Shown here: positions 25,885-34,027 of the stretch, piece after piece
How the letters are laid out: each line of letters opens with the position of its first letter
Position numbering within the stretch: the stretch's first letter is position 1
From: Bradyrhizobium iriomotense
Lineage (GTDB): Bacteria > Pseudomonadota > Alphaproteobacteria > Rhizobiales > Xanthobacteraceae
Length of the DNA: 64,000 bases
NCBI RefSeq assembly: GCF_018129405.1
Contig: NZ_JAFCLP010000001.1
Location: forward strand, 496,001 to 560,000
Reading direction: 5' to 3'
Notes under the pieces: model-generated
What the model was told of the DNA's origin: nothing
What the model saw: only the letters and a program-made list of their open reading frames with translations
The model's database searches: none
Made by a program: the position numbers and the translations under genes

Positions 25885-26655
25885 ATGGATCTCGGTCTCA
25901 AAGGCAGGAACGCTGTCGTCCTCGGCGGCACGCGCGGCATCGGGCGGGCGATTGCGGCGACGCTGGCCGGTGAAGGAGCCAATGTCGCGGTCTGCGCGCG
26001 CAACGCGGATCAGGTCGCGGCGACCGTCGCGGAGTTGAAGGCGAGCGGAATCCGTGCCACCGGCGGCCCGGTCGATGTGACCGACGGCGCGGCGCTAAAA
26101 AGCTGGATCGAGGCTGCCGCAAGAGAGCTCGGCGGCATCGACATGCTGTTTTCCAATGCCGGCGCAATGGCGCAAGGGCACGATCCCGCGTCGTGGGAGC
26201 AGAATTTCCGGCTCGACGTGCTCGGTGCCGTACATGCGTTCGACGCCGCGCGGCCGTTTCTCGATACAAGCGGCGCCAGCAGCGGCGATGCGGCCTTCGT
26301 GATCATCTCGTCGATCTCCGCGGCGCAGGCGGACACGGCCAGCTCCTATGGCCCGATCAAGGCGGCGCTGATCCACATGGCCAAGGGACTGGCGCGGCAA
26401 TATGCGAAGAAGAAGATCCGGGTCAACGTGGTCTCGCCCGGTACCGTCTATTTCAAGGGCGGCGTCTGGGAGATGGTCGAGCAGAACATGCCCGAGCGTT
26501 ACAACGACGCGATGAAGCGCAATCCGACCGGCCGCATGGCGACGCCGCAGGAGATCGCGAGCGCAGCGGTGTTTCTGGCGAGCCCCGTGTCGGGGTTCAC
26601 GACGGGATCGAATCTCGTCGTGGACGGGGCGATCTCGAACCGGGTGAATTTTTAG
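25885..26655 (+). CDS. Short-chain dehydrogenase/reductase (SDR family)
   Basis: A 256-residue classical SDR. The nucleotide-binding motif is VLGGTRGIGRAIA (in place of TGxxxGIG). LFSNAGAMAQG holds the NAG motif. The catalytic serine lies in IISSISAAQ and the tyrosine/lysine pair in SSYGPIKAAL (YxxxK). The C-terminal TGSNLVVDGA segment is standard. The basic residues near ARNADQ suggest NADP(H). Substrate unknown. A ribosome site AAGGA precedes the ATG. The gene is flanked on both sides by the same nested palindromic repeat and may be transcribed alone. Confidence 0.9.
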   Translation: MDLGLKGRNAVVLGGTRGIGRAIAATLAGEGANVAVCARNADQVAATVAELKASGIRATGGPVDVTDGAALKSWIEAAARELGGIDMLFSNAGAMAQGHDPASWEQNFRLDVLGAVHAFDAARPFLDTSGASSGDAAFVIISSISAAQADTASSYGPIKAALIHMAKGLARQYAKKKIRVNVVSPGTVYFKGGVWEMVEQNMPERYNDAMKRNPTGRMATPQEIASAAVFLASPVSGFTTGSNLVVDGAISNRVNF

Positions 26656-26679
26656 GGGGCTGGGCACAAGGTTCCCGTC

Positions 26680-26810
26680 AATGTCGTCCTGGCGAAAGCC
26701 AGGACCCATTACCCCGACCGGTCGTTGTTGCCCCGCACTGTCAACAACAGAGAGTCTTCGCCAAACCGCTTCCTGTGGTTATGGGTCCTGGCTTTCGCCA
26801 GGACGACATT
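26680..26810. repeat. Nested palindromic repeat, copy C (between SDR and dnaE2)
   Basis: Perfect 30-base arms lie at 26680-26709 and 26781-26810, each with the inner hairpin GTCCTGGCGAAAGCCAGGAC. The element sits between the convergent SDR and dnaE2 stops, so it could act as a bidirectional terminator or mRNA 3' stabiliser. Confidence 0.93.
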
Positions 26811-26818
26811 GGGGAGCC

Positions 26819-29800
26819 TCAATGAAAATCCCGCGACGGCGGCAGGATGCGGACGTTGCGGGGGTGACGGATTTTTTGCGCTGGCATGTCCGCGAGGGCG
26901 CGGGGGTCTTCGTTGAGCGGCTCGACCACGGTGGCGCCTGCCGGCACCGGATGCTTGCGGGTCAGGGCGTCGTCGGCGAGGCCGACAAGATCGTGCGAGC
27001 GGTCGATCATGCGCTGGGCGATGAGATGCGTCACCTTTTCGGGGCTGCTCTGGATGTAGCCTTCGACCAGGATGAGGCGCGCGCCCATCACCTCCTTGCG
27101 GTACTGCTCCATGATCTTGGGCCACACCACGACATTGGCGATGCCGGTTTCGTCCTCCAGCGTCATGAACACGACGCCGCTGGCGCTGCCCGGCCGCTGC
27201 CGCACCAGGACCACGCCGGCGCAGCGGACGCGGCGTCGCTCGTTCTCATGGCTGATCTCCTTGCAGGCGACGACCCGCTCGCGCGTAAACATCTCGCGCA
27301 AAAACTCCATCGGGTGGCCCTTCAGCGACAGCCGGATGGTCTGGTAGTCCGCGACCACCTGCTCGGAACGCGGCATCGCCGGCAGCGGCTTTGCGCCTTC
27401 GTCCGGCTGCTCGCGCGCGGTCGCCGCCTCGAACAGCGGCAGCGGCACGTCGTCGGGCAGCCGCCGCACCTGCCACAGCGCCTCGCGGCGATCGAGCCCG
27501 AGCGAGCGGAACGCATCGGCATCGGCCAGCAGGATCAGCGCGCGCTTGGGCAGGCCGGTGTCGCGAGCAAAATCTTCCAGCGAGGTGAAGGGACGGCGGT
27601 TGCGTGCGGCGACGATGCGGTCGGCCCAGTCTTCGCTCTTGTCATTCCGGGGCGCGCCTCTTGGCGCGAGCTCTGATGCGCAATTGCGCATCTGAGAATC
27701 CATACTCCCGATCGTGGTTATGGATTCCGGGCTCGACGCTGACGCGTCGCCCCGGAATGACAACTGGGAGCGTTTCAGCCTCTCTTCATCTTCATCCAGC
27801 CAATGGAAGCCGTCGATCTGGCGGAAGCCGAGGCGCACGGCGCAATACTTGCCATCTGTATTTTCCAGCGTGTTCTGCGCAAAGCTGAAGGACACGTCGA
27901 TGTCGCGCACCTCGACGCCGTTCTTGCGGGCATCGCCGACGATCTGCGCCGGGGCGTAAAACCCCATCGGCTGCGAGTTCAGGAGGCCGCAGCAGAAGGC
28001 GTCAGGATGGTAGTGCTTCAGCCACGAAGAAATGTAGACCAGTTGCGCAAAGCTCGCGGCATGGCTCTCCGGAAAGCCGTAGGAGCCAAAGCCCTTGATC
28101 TGGTCAAAGCAGCTTCTGGCGAAGTTGGGGTCATAGCCGCGCGCCACCATGTTGCCGATCAGCTTCTCCTCGTATTGGCCGATGGTGCCGACATTGCGGA
28201 AGGTCGCCATCGAGCGACGCAGGCCGTTGGCCTCCTCGGAGGTGAAGTGCGCGGCCTCGATCGCAATGCGCATCGCCTGCTCCTGGAACAGAGGCACGCC
28301 GAGCGTCTTGTGCAGCACATTGTAAAGCTCGTCCTTGTCGCCATGGTCCGGCGACGGAGACGGATAGCTCACCTTTTCCAGCCCGTTCCGCCGCCGCAAG
28401 TAAGGATGCACCATGTCGCCCTGAATCGGCCCCGGCCGGACGATCGCGACCTCGATGACGAGATCGTAGAAGGTCCGCGGCTTCAGGCGCGGCAGCATGT
28501 TCATCTGCGCACGGCTCTCGACCTGGAACACGCCGAGCGATTCTCCGGCGCACAGCATGTCGTAAACCCTGGGATCATCCTGCGGGACGCTCGCCAGCAC
28601 AAAACGCTGCCCCTTGTGATCCGCGATCAGGTCAAAACATTTCCTGATGCAGGTCAGCATGCCCAGCGCGAGCACGTCGACCTTCATCATATGAAGCGCG
28701 TCGACGTCGTCCTTGTCCCATTCGATGAAGGTGCGGTCGTCCATTGCGGCATTGCCGATCGGCACATAGGTGTCGAGCCGGTCCTGGGTCAGCACATAAC
28801 CGCCGACATGTTGGGAGAGATGGCGCGGGAATTCGATCAGCTCGGTCGCAAGTTCGACCGCGAGGTTGATCATGGGATTTTGCGGATCGAGCCCGGCCTG
28901 CCTGACCTGCATGTCGTTGAGGCCCTTGCCCCAGCTGCCCCAGACGGTGTCGGCGAGCGCGGCGGTGACGTCCTCGGTCAGGCCGAGCGCCTTGCCGACA
29001 TCGCGGATGGCGCTGCGCGGGCGGTAGTGGATGACGGTGGCGATGATCGCGGCGCGGTGGCGGCCGTAGCGGCGGTAGACATATTGCATCACCTCCTCGC
29101 GCCGCGAATGCTCGAAATCGACGTCGATGTCGGGCGGCTCCAGCCGCTCCTTGGAGATGAAGCGCTCGAACAACAGATCGACCTTGGTCGGATCGACCGA
29201 GGTGATGCCGAGCACGTAGCAGACGGCGGAGTTCGCCGCCGAGCCGCGACCCTGGCACAATATGTTCTGGCTGCGCGCGTAGTGGACGATGTCGTGCACG
29301 GTGAGGAAATAGTGCGCGTATTTCAGCTCGGCGATCAGCGCGAGCTCCTTCTTGAGCGTGGCACGCAGCTTGTCGTCGATGTTGTCGATACCGCCAAAAT
29401 ATTTGTCGACGCCCGCCCAGGTCAGATCCTCCAGATGCCCCTGCGCGGTCTTGCCCGGCGGCACCGGCTCGTCCGGGTATTGGTATTTGAGCTGGTCGAG
29501 CGAGAAGTCGATCCTATCCGCAAAGCGCATGGTCTCCGCGATGGCGTCGGGGAAATCGCGGAACAGCCGCGCCATCTCGCGTGGCGTTTTCAAAAATCGC
29601 TCGGCATTGGCCTCGAGCTTCCGCCCCACCGCCTCGATCGTGGTCTTCTCCCGGATGCAGGTCAGCACATCCTGAAGCGGACGGCGGCCGGGATCGTGAT
29701 AGAGCACCTCGTTGGTCGCGAGCAGCGGCACCTTTGCCTTGGCGGCGAGATCGTCGAGCCGCGAGAGGCGCCGCCGGTCGTCGCCGCGATAGAGCAGGCT

Positions 29801-30295
29801 CGCCGCCAGCCACACGCCCTCGGCGCGGCTGTCCTTGAGCTTTGCGAGGACATCCAGCGCCTGCGCCGGCTCGAAGCGATGCGGCAGCGTCAGGATCAGG
29901 AGCTGGCCTTGCGAAAACTCCAGGAGATCGGCGAAGGTGAGATGGCACTCGCCCTTCTCGATCCGCGTGATGTCGTCGCCGCGCTTGCCCCGGGTGAGGA
30001 GCTGACAGAGCCGGCCATAGGCCGCGCGGTCGCGCGGATAGACCAGAATGTCGGGCGTACCATCGATGAAGACGATGCGCGCGCCGATCAGCAATTTCGG
30101 CTTGTGCAGCACCTTGTCATTGTCGAGCTCCTTGTAGGCCCGCACCACGCCGGCGAGCGTGTTGTGGTCGGCGATGCCGATCACCGGAATCCCTAAAGCG
30201 CTTGCCTGATGCACATAGGCGCACGGATCCGAGCCGCCGCGCAGGAAGGAGAAATTGGTGGTGATGCCGATCTCGGCATAAGCGGGCGTATTCAT
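26819..30295 (-). CDS. dnaE2: Error-prone DNA polymerase DnaE2 (ImuC), with an in-frame palindromic repeat insertion
   Basis: A 1158-residue C-family polymerase. The N-terminal PHP domain begins YAEIGITTNFSFLRGGSDP and contains GIADHNTLAG. The polymerase active site has PPDIDVDFEHSRREE (near residue 388) and KVDVLALGML. C-terminal HhH and OB-fold regions follow (GLPKRALILLADADAF, RVRCAGVVLVRQRPGS). It performs translesion synthesis with ImuA and ImuB. Its ATG overlaps the imuB stop by four bases. Residues ~845-885 are encoded by a 121-bp palindromic element and do not look like the surrounding protein, but the frame stays open. Confidence 0.95.
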   Translation of the reverse strand: MNTPAYAEIGITTNFSFLRGGSDPCAYVHQASALGIPVIGIADHNTLAGVVRAYKELDNDKVLHKPKLLIGARIVFIDGTPDILVYPRDRAAYGRLCQLLTRGKRGDDITRIEKGECHLTFADLLEFSQGQLLILTLPHRFEPAQALDVLAKLKDSRAEGVWLAASLLYRGDDRRRLSRLDDLAAKAKVPLLATNEVLYHDPGRRPLQDVLTCIREKTTIEAVGRKLEANAERFLKTPREMARLFRDFPDAIAETMRFADRIDFSLDQLKYQYPDEPVPPGKTAQGHLEDLTWAGVDKYFGGIDNIDDKLRATLKKELALIAELKYAHYFLTVHDIVHYARSQNILCQGRGSAANSAVCYVLGITSVDPTKVDLLFERFISKERLEPPDIDVDFEHSRREEVMQYVYRRYGRHRAAIIATVIHYRPRSAIRDVGKALGLTEDVTAALADTVWGSWGKGLNDMQVRQAGLDPQNPMINLAVELATELIEFPRHLSQHVGGYVLTQDRLDTYVPIGNAAMDDRTFIEWDKDDVDALHMMKVDVLALGMLTCIRKCFDLIADHKGQRFVLASVPQDDPRVYDMLCAGESLGVFQVESRAQMNMLPRLKPRTFYDLVIEVAIVRPGPIQGDMVHPYLRRRNGLEKVSYPSPSPDHGDKDELYNVLHKTLGVPLFQEQAMRIAIEAAHFTSEEANGLRRSMATFRNVGTIGQYEEKLIGNMVARGYDPNFARSCFDQIKGFGSYGFPESHAASFAQLVYISSWLKHYHPDAFCCGLLNSQPMGFYAPAQIVGDARKNGVEVRDIDVSFSFAQNTLENTDGKYCAVRLGFRQIDGFHWLDEDEERLKRSQLSFRGDASASSPESITTIGSMDSQMRNCASELAPRGAPRNDKSEDWADRIVAARNRRPFTSLEDFARDTGLPKRALILLADADAFRSLGLDRREALWQVRRLPDDVPLPLFEAATAREQPDEGAKPLPAMPRSEQVVADYQTIRLSLKGHPMEFLREMFTRERVVACKEISHENERRRVRCAGVVLVRQRPGSASGVVFMTLEDETGIANVVVWPKIMEQYRKEVMGARLILVEGYIQSSPEKVTHLIAQRMIDRSHDLVGLADDALTRKHPVPAGATVVEPLNEDPRALADMPAQKIRHPRNVRILPPSRDFH
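27641..27761. repeat. Palindromic repeat inserted in frame within dnaE2
   Basis: Perfect 14-base terminal arms GTCATTCCGGGGCG (27641-27654) and CGCCCCGGAATGAC (27748-27761) enclose inner complementary segments (GAATCCAT near 27676 and ATGGATTC near 27720). It is of the same class as the intergenic elements nearby. On the minus strand it is translated as about 40 residues, beginning near SQLSFRGDASASSPES, between DEDEERLKR and EDWADRIVAARNRRPF. Confidence 0.9.
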
Positions 30296-31944
30296 GCGAA
30301 GAGACCGTGCACATACCAGCCGGGAGAAGCGGGCTTGCCGTCGCCGTCGAACACCTCTCCCTCGTAGAGACCATCGCGAAAGATCCAGAAGCGCAGGCCC
30401 TCGGCATCCTCGATGCGGAAATAATCCCGCGTCAGCTGCTTGCCGTCCTGCCGCCACCATTCCATGGCGATGCGCTCGGGCCCCTCCACCCGCACCACCG
30501 CATGCAGCGCGCGACGCCAGGTGAACTGATGCGGCGGACCATCCGGCACGGTCGCGAACGGCACCTTGATCGGCTCCGGCTTGTCGAACAGCCGCAAGGG
30601 GCGCAGCGGCGGCTCGCTCTCGGTGCGAACAGGCCATTCGGCCTGCATGGCAGCAGTGAGATGATGCTGCGCCGGCGCGGCCAGCACTGCGCTTTCGGGG
30701 ATATGGGTGTCCTGCGGCAGGTGCACGACGACGCGTTTACCCCCGATCCGCGCGGCGATGCGGTCGATCAGTGCGGCGAGTTCGTCATTGTCGTGGACGT
30801 GGGCGTCGAGGTCGCGCTGCTCCTGCACCACGATCTCTGTACGGCTCGCCGACAGCCGCACCATGTCGAAGCCGAAACCAGGATCAAGGGGATCGGCGAG
30901 CGCATCGAGACGCTCGCGGAACAGCCGGTCGATGACCGCGCTGCGCGTCACGGGACGTCCGGTCTCGACCATGATCGCGCGCACCACGCCGTCGGTGCGG
31001 AAGAAGGCGGCCTCCAGCCGCCGCGCACCCTTGCCCTGCTTCTCCATGGACGCAATCAGCGTATCGGCAAGCCGCGACAGCGTCATCGCAATCATCGTGT
31101 CAGTCGCGATCGGTTCGGCAAAGCGCTTCTCGACGATATAATCGGGCAGCGGTTTTCGCGGGTTGATCGGCGCATCGCCCTGCCCCAGCGCGTGCGCGAG
31201 CAGGGTCGAGAACCGTGCGCCGAACCGCGCCGTGATCTCGCTCGGCGTGCGCGAGGCGACATCGCCGATGGTCTTCAGCCCGGCGCGACGCAGGCCGGTG
31301 GTGACGGCCTCGCCCGCACCCAGCGCGGAGACCGGAAATGAACTGATCGCCTCCGCCTCCTCGCCATCGGCCACGATGGTGCCTGTCGCCTGCCGCGTCA
31401 GCGTGCGCGCGCAGACCGACGTGCCGGCGATCGCCGCACTGACGGCGAAGCCCTGACGTGCGAGGGCACGAACCAGTGTCTGCAACAGTGCCGCTTCGCC
31501 GCCGAACAGATGCGCGCAACCGGTGATGTCGAGGAACAGCCCATGCGGCGGATCGAGCGCCACCAGCGGCGTGAAGCGGTCGCACCAGTCGGCGATGTCA
31601 CTGAGCGTCTTGGCATCGGCCACGACATCGGCGTCGAACACCCGCAAGTCCGGACACATTGCCCGCGCATTGGCCAGAGGCTGGCCGATATGCAAACCCA
31701 GACGAGACGCCGCATCGTCCAGCGCATGGATCACCAGCGCGTTGTTGTCCTTGATGACGACGACGCTTGGCTCGTCTTTTTGTTTTGACGCGTTTTCTTC
31801 GCGCGAACCGGTACCCACTTCGCTTGAAAACGCTTTGGCCTTATGCAGTCCGGCGCTGCCAAGGAACCGCTGGATCCGATCGATGGGTAGGCGCGGCAGC
31901 CACAGGCTGAGAATACGTCGACGGTTCACTGAACTGGCACTCAT
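30292..31944 (-). CDS. imuB: ImuB, catalytically inactive Y-family polymerase homologue of the SOS mutasome
   Basis: 550 residues from the ATG at 31944. It starts RRRILSLWLPRLPIDRIQR, where active Y-family polymerases have the first catalytic acidic motif, so it is predicted not to polymerise DNA. GQPLANARAMCPDL, DPPHGLFLDITGCAHLFGGE and LGAGEAVTTGLRRAGLKTIGD follow the ImuB pattern. ImuB acts as a hub linking the beta clamp, ImuA and DnaE2. Residues ~36-56 (AFSSEVGTGSREENASKQ) are translated from a dispersed repeat, not from the conserved fold. Its stop overlaps the dnaE2 start by four bases. Its start lies inside the 3' end of imuA. Confidence 0.92.
   Translation of the reverse strand: MSASSVNRRRILSLWLPRLPIDRIQRFLGSAGLHKAKAFSSEVGTGSREENASKQKDEPSVVVIKDNNALVIHALDDAASRLGLHIGQPLANARAMCPDLRVFDADVVADAKTLSDIADWCDRFTPLVALDPPHGLFLDITGCAHLFGGEAALLQTLVRALARQGFAVSAAIAGTSVCARTLTRQATGTIVADGEEAEAISSFPVSALGAGEAVTTGLRRAGLKTIGDVASRTPSEITARFGARFSTLLAHALGQGDAPINPRKPLPDYIVEKRFAEPIATDTMIAMTLSRLADTLIASMEKQGKGARRLEAAFFRTDGVVRAIMVETGRPVTRSAVIDRLFRERLDALADPLDPGFGFDMVRLSASRTEIVVQEQRDLDAHVHDNDELAALIDRIAARIGGKRVVVHLPQDTHIPESAVLAAPAQHHLTAAMQAEWPVRTESEPPLRPLRLFDKPEPIKVPFATVPDGPPHQFTWRRALHAVVRVEGPERIAMEWWRQDGKQLTRDYFRIEDAEGLRFWIFRDGLYEGEVFDGDGKPASPGWYVHGLFA
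31780..31838. repeat. Dispersed repeat inserted in frame near the 5' end of imuB
   Basis: The element contains GCGTTTTC (31790-31797) and its complement GAAAACGC (31826-31833), with a GGTACC core. I recognise the sequence as a repeat that is usually intergenic in Bradyrhizobium-like genomes. In imuB it is translated as KAFSSEVGTGSREENASKQ. Confidence 0.8.
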
Positions 31945-32629
31945 CACAATTCCATTCCATGATCCACCGGCCGCAGGGGCCATGACGATTGCGCAAGAGC
32001 TCGGCATCGAAGCGCGGCGCGCCCCAGGCGCTCCACATCGGGCCCGGCGGCGAATGAGCCGCGCGCAGCATCCATCGCGTCTCCGCGGTCGAAGGCAGCG
32101 GCTGCGCGGCCATGCGCAGCAAGAGGCCGGTGACGCCCGAGCCTTGCGCGGCCAGCGTCAGCTTGCGGCTCGCCACGAGATCGAACTGCCTGATCTCGCC
32201 CCAGAGCTCGAGCACGACGGCGCCGAGCGCATCGCAGGCGAGCGCATCGGCCGAGGTGCGCAGCGCGCTCTCGACATCGGCCGCGCGCACCATCACCACG
32301 CGGCGCGGATCGAGGCCGAGCTCGGATAGCCCGCTCATCGACAGCGCGCCGGTTTCAATTTCCGAGAAATCCTGTCGCACCCACAGCAGCGGCCGGCGCG
32401 CGCTCACGCGTCCCGCAAGGCCAATGACGAACCCCGTCGCAGCCGCGCCCTGGCGCCCTTCGCAAAACACCTCGTGGACCGCCGCGCGCGCGAGCCCGCC
32501 CTTCAGCGCACTGTCAGCCTCGCCGTGACCGAGCGCGACACGCTCGTGCTGATGCACGACCTCCGCGGTCTCGATGCGCTCGATCTGGCTGCGCAAGGTC
32601 GCAAGCGCGCTTGTGCGTGCGCCGCTCAT
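31841..32629 (-). CDS. imuA: ImuA, SOS mutasome accessory protein
   Basis: 262 residues from the ATG at 32629, which has AAGGAG eight bases upstream; a TTG 39 bases further up is less likely. Family features are LRSQIERIE, AVHEVFCEGRQGAAATGFVIGLAGR (given in part), RRPLLWVRQDFSEIETG and GLDPRRVVMVRAADVESAL. ImuA has a RecA-like fold without a proper Walker A motif and inhibits or remodels RecA during ImuB/DnaE2 mutagenesis. It is the first gene of the imuA-imuB-dnaE2 operon under a LexA box. Its last ~34 codons overlap imuB. Confidence 0.9.
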   Translation of the reverse strand: MSGARTSALATLRSQIERIETAEVVHQHERVALGHGEADSALKGGLARAAVHEVFCEGRQGAAATGFVIGLAGRVSARRPLLWVRQDFSEIETGALSMSGLSELGLDPRRVVMVRAADVESALRTSADALACDALGAVVLELWGEIRQFDLVASRKLTLAAQGSGVTGLLLRMAAQPLPSTAETRWMLRAAHSPPGPMWSAWGAPRFDAELLRNRHGPCGRWIMEWNCDECQFSEPSTYSQPVAAAPTHRSDPAVPWQRRTA

Positions 32630-32695
32630 ATACGCCGCTCCTTCAGGGGTGATTGCCGAGGTTCTCAAAAATAAGAACCAACGGCTGGCTCATTT

Positions 32696-32710
32696 GTTCA
32701 TGATATGTTC
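32696..32710. promoter_or_regulatory. LexA (SOS) box GTTC-N7-GTTC shared by two divergent operons
   Basis: GTTC (32696-32699), seven bases ATGATAT, GTTC (32707-32710) is an exact match to the alphaproteobacterial LexA site. It lies 67 bases upstream of imuA and 82 bases upstream of the divergent radical SAM gene. Between it and imuA is a further inverted repeat GGTTCT-N8-AGAACC (32660-32679). Confidence 0.9.
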
Positions 32711-32791
32711 TAATATAAAGCTAACGGCGGCCGGAGAGTCAATCGAATTGGCGGGCCAGGGATTCATGAGCTGAATCAAAGGGATTCCGGG

Positions 32792-34027
32792 ATGGACGTA
32801 CAACGCAAGCTGGCGATTCTGGCGGATGCAGCCAAATACGACGCGTCATGCGCCTCGAGCGGCACCGAGAAGCGGGATTCCAGCGACGGAAAGGGCATGG
32901 GCTCGACCGCGCCGGGCATGGGCATCTGCCATTCCTACGCGCCGGACGGACGCTGCATCTCCTTGCTCAAGGTGCTGCTGACCAACGCCTGCAATTACGA
33001 TTGCCTCTATTGCGTCAACCGCGCCTCCTCCAACGTGCCGCGCGCCCGCTTCACCATCGAGGAGGTGGTCAAGCTGACGCTCGACTTCTACCGGCGCAAT
33101 TACATCGAGGGCCTGTTCCTCTCCTCCGGCATCATCCGCAGCCCCGACTACACCATGGAGCAGGTGGTCAGCGTCGCGCGAAAGCTGCGCGAGGAGCATC
33201 ACTTCCGCGGCTATATCCACCTGAAGACCATTCCCGAGGCCGACGACGCCCTGATCGCGGAAGCCGGCAAATATGCCGACCGCCTCTCTATCAACATCGA
33301 GATGCCGCAGGAGACGAGCCTTAAACAGTTCGCTCCCGAGAAGGACGTACGCGCAATCCGCCGCACCATGGGCCGGCTGCGGCTGAAGCTCGACGAGGCC
33401 GAGGAAGGCCGTAGCGCGAAGACCAGGGCAAAGCCACAGCGTTTCGCGCCGGCCGGACAGAGCACGCAGATGATCGTCGGCGCCGATAGCGCCTCCGATC
33501 ACACCATTCTCCACACTAGTGCCAATCTCTACGGCGCCTACAGGCTGCGGCGCGTCTACTACTCCGCCTTCAGCCCGATCCCCGACGCGAGCCGCGCTTT
33601 GCCTCTGGTGCAGCCACCGCTGCTGCGCGAGCACCGGCTCTACCAGGCCGACTGGCTGATGCGGTTCTACGGTTTCGACGTCGGCGAGATCGTCGACGAC
33701 AGCGCGATGCTGCCGCTCGATATCGATCCGAAACTCGCCTGGGCGCTGCGCCACCGCGACCGCTTCCCGCTCGACGTCAACCGCGCCAGCCGCGAGGAAT
33801 TGCTGCGCGTGCCGGGCTTCGGCACCAAGGCGGTCGAGCGCATCATCGCGGCACGGCGCACCACCACGATCCGCCTCTCCGATCTCGCGCGGCTGCACGT
33901 GCCCAAGCACAAGGCGCTGCCGTTCGTCGTCCTCAGCGATCACCGCCCCTCACCGCATCGGCTCGACGCTGCCGGGCTGATCGAACGATTCAAGCCGAAA
34001 GCAACGCAACTGGGATTTGGCTTCTGA
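32792..34027 (+). CDS. Putative DNA modification/repair radical SAM protein with HhH domain
   Basis: A 411-residue protein. The [4Fe-4S] motif CxxxCxxC is CNYDCLYC (Cys67, 71, 74). RGYIHLKTIPEAD and RLSINIEMPQE are typical of a TIM-barrel radical SAM domain. The C-terminus carries a helix-hairpin-helix (LDVNRASREELLRVPGFG, then AVERIIAARR), which binds DNA. It matches the family I recall as TIGR03916, which is linked to uracil-DNA glycosylase genes. The chemistry is unknown. The next gene, a DUF4130-UdgX fusion, overlaps its stop by one base. The upstream LexA box suggests damage induction. Confidence 0.92.
   Translation: MDVQRKLAILADAAKYDASCASSGTEKRDSSDGKGMGSTAPGMGICHSYAPDGRCISLLKVLLTNACNYDCLYCVNRASSNVPRARFTIEEVVKLTLDFYRRNYIEGLFLSSGIIRSPDYTMEQVVSVARKLREEHHFRGYIHLKTIPEADDALIAEAGKYADRLSINIEMPQETSLKQFAPEKDVRAIRRTMGRLRLKLDEAEEGRSAKTRAKPQRFAPAGQSTQMIVGADSASDHTILHTSANLYGAYRLRRVYYSAFSPIPDASRALPLVQPPLLREHRLYQADWLMRFYGFDVGEIVDDSAMLPLDIDPKLAWALRHRDRFPLDVNRASREELLRVPGFGTKAVERIIAARRTTTIRLSDLARLHVPKHKALPFVVLSDHRPSPHRLDAAGLIERFKPKATQLGFGF

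Noticed and set aside
25275-27761. Repeats B, C and D as a CRISPR array or transposon ends
   Set aside because: Copies are few, unevenly spaced, contain full genes between them and lack a transposase or cas genes. They fit dispersed palindromic elements.
27803-30196. 797-codon plus-strand open frame opposite dnaE2
   Set aside because: dnaE2 on the other strand has all polymerase motifs; the plus frame has none.
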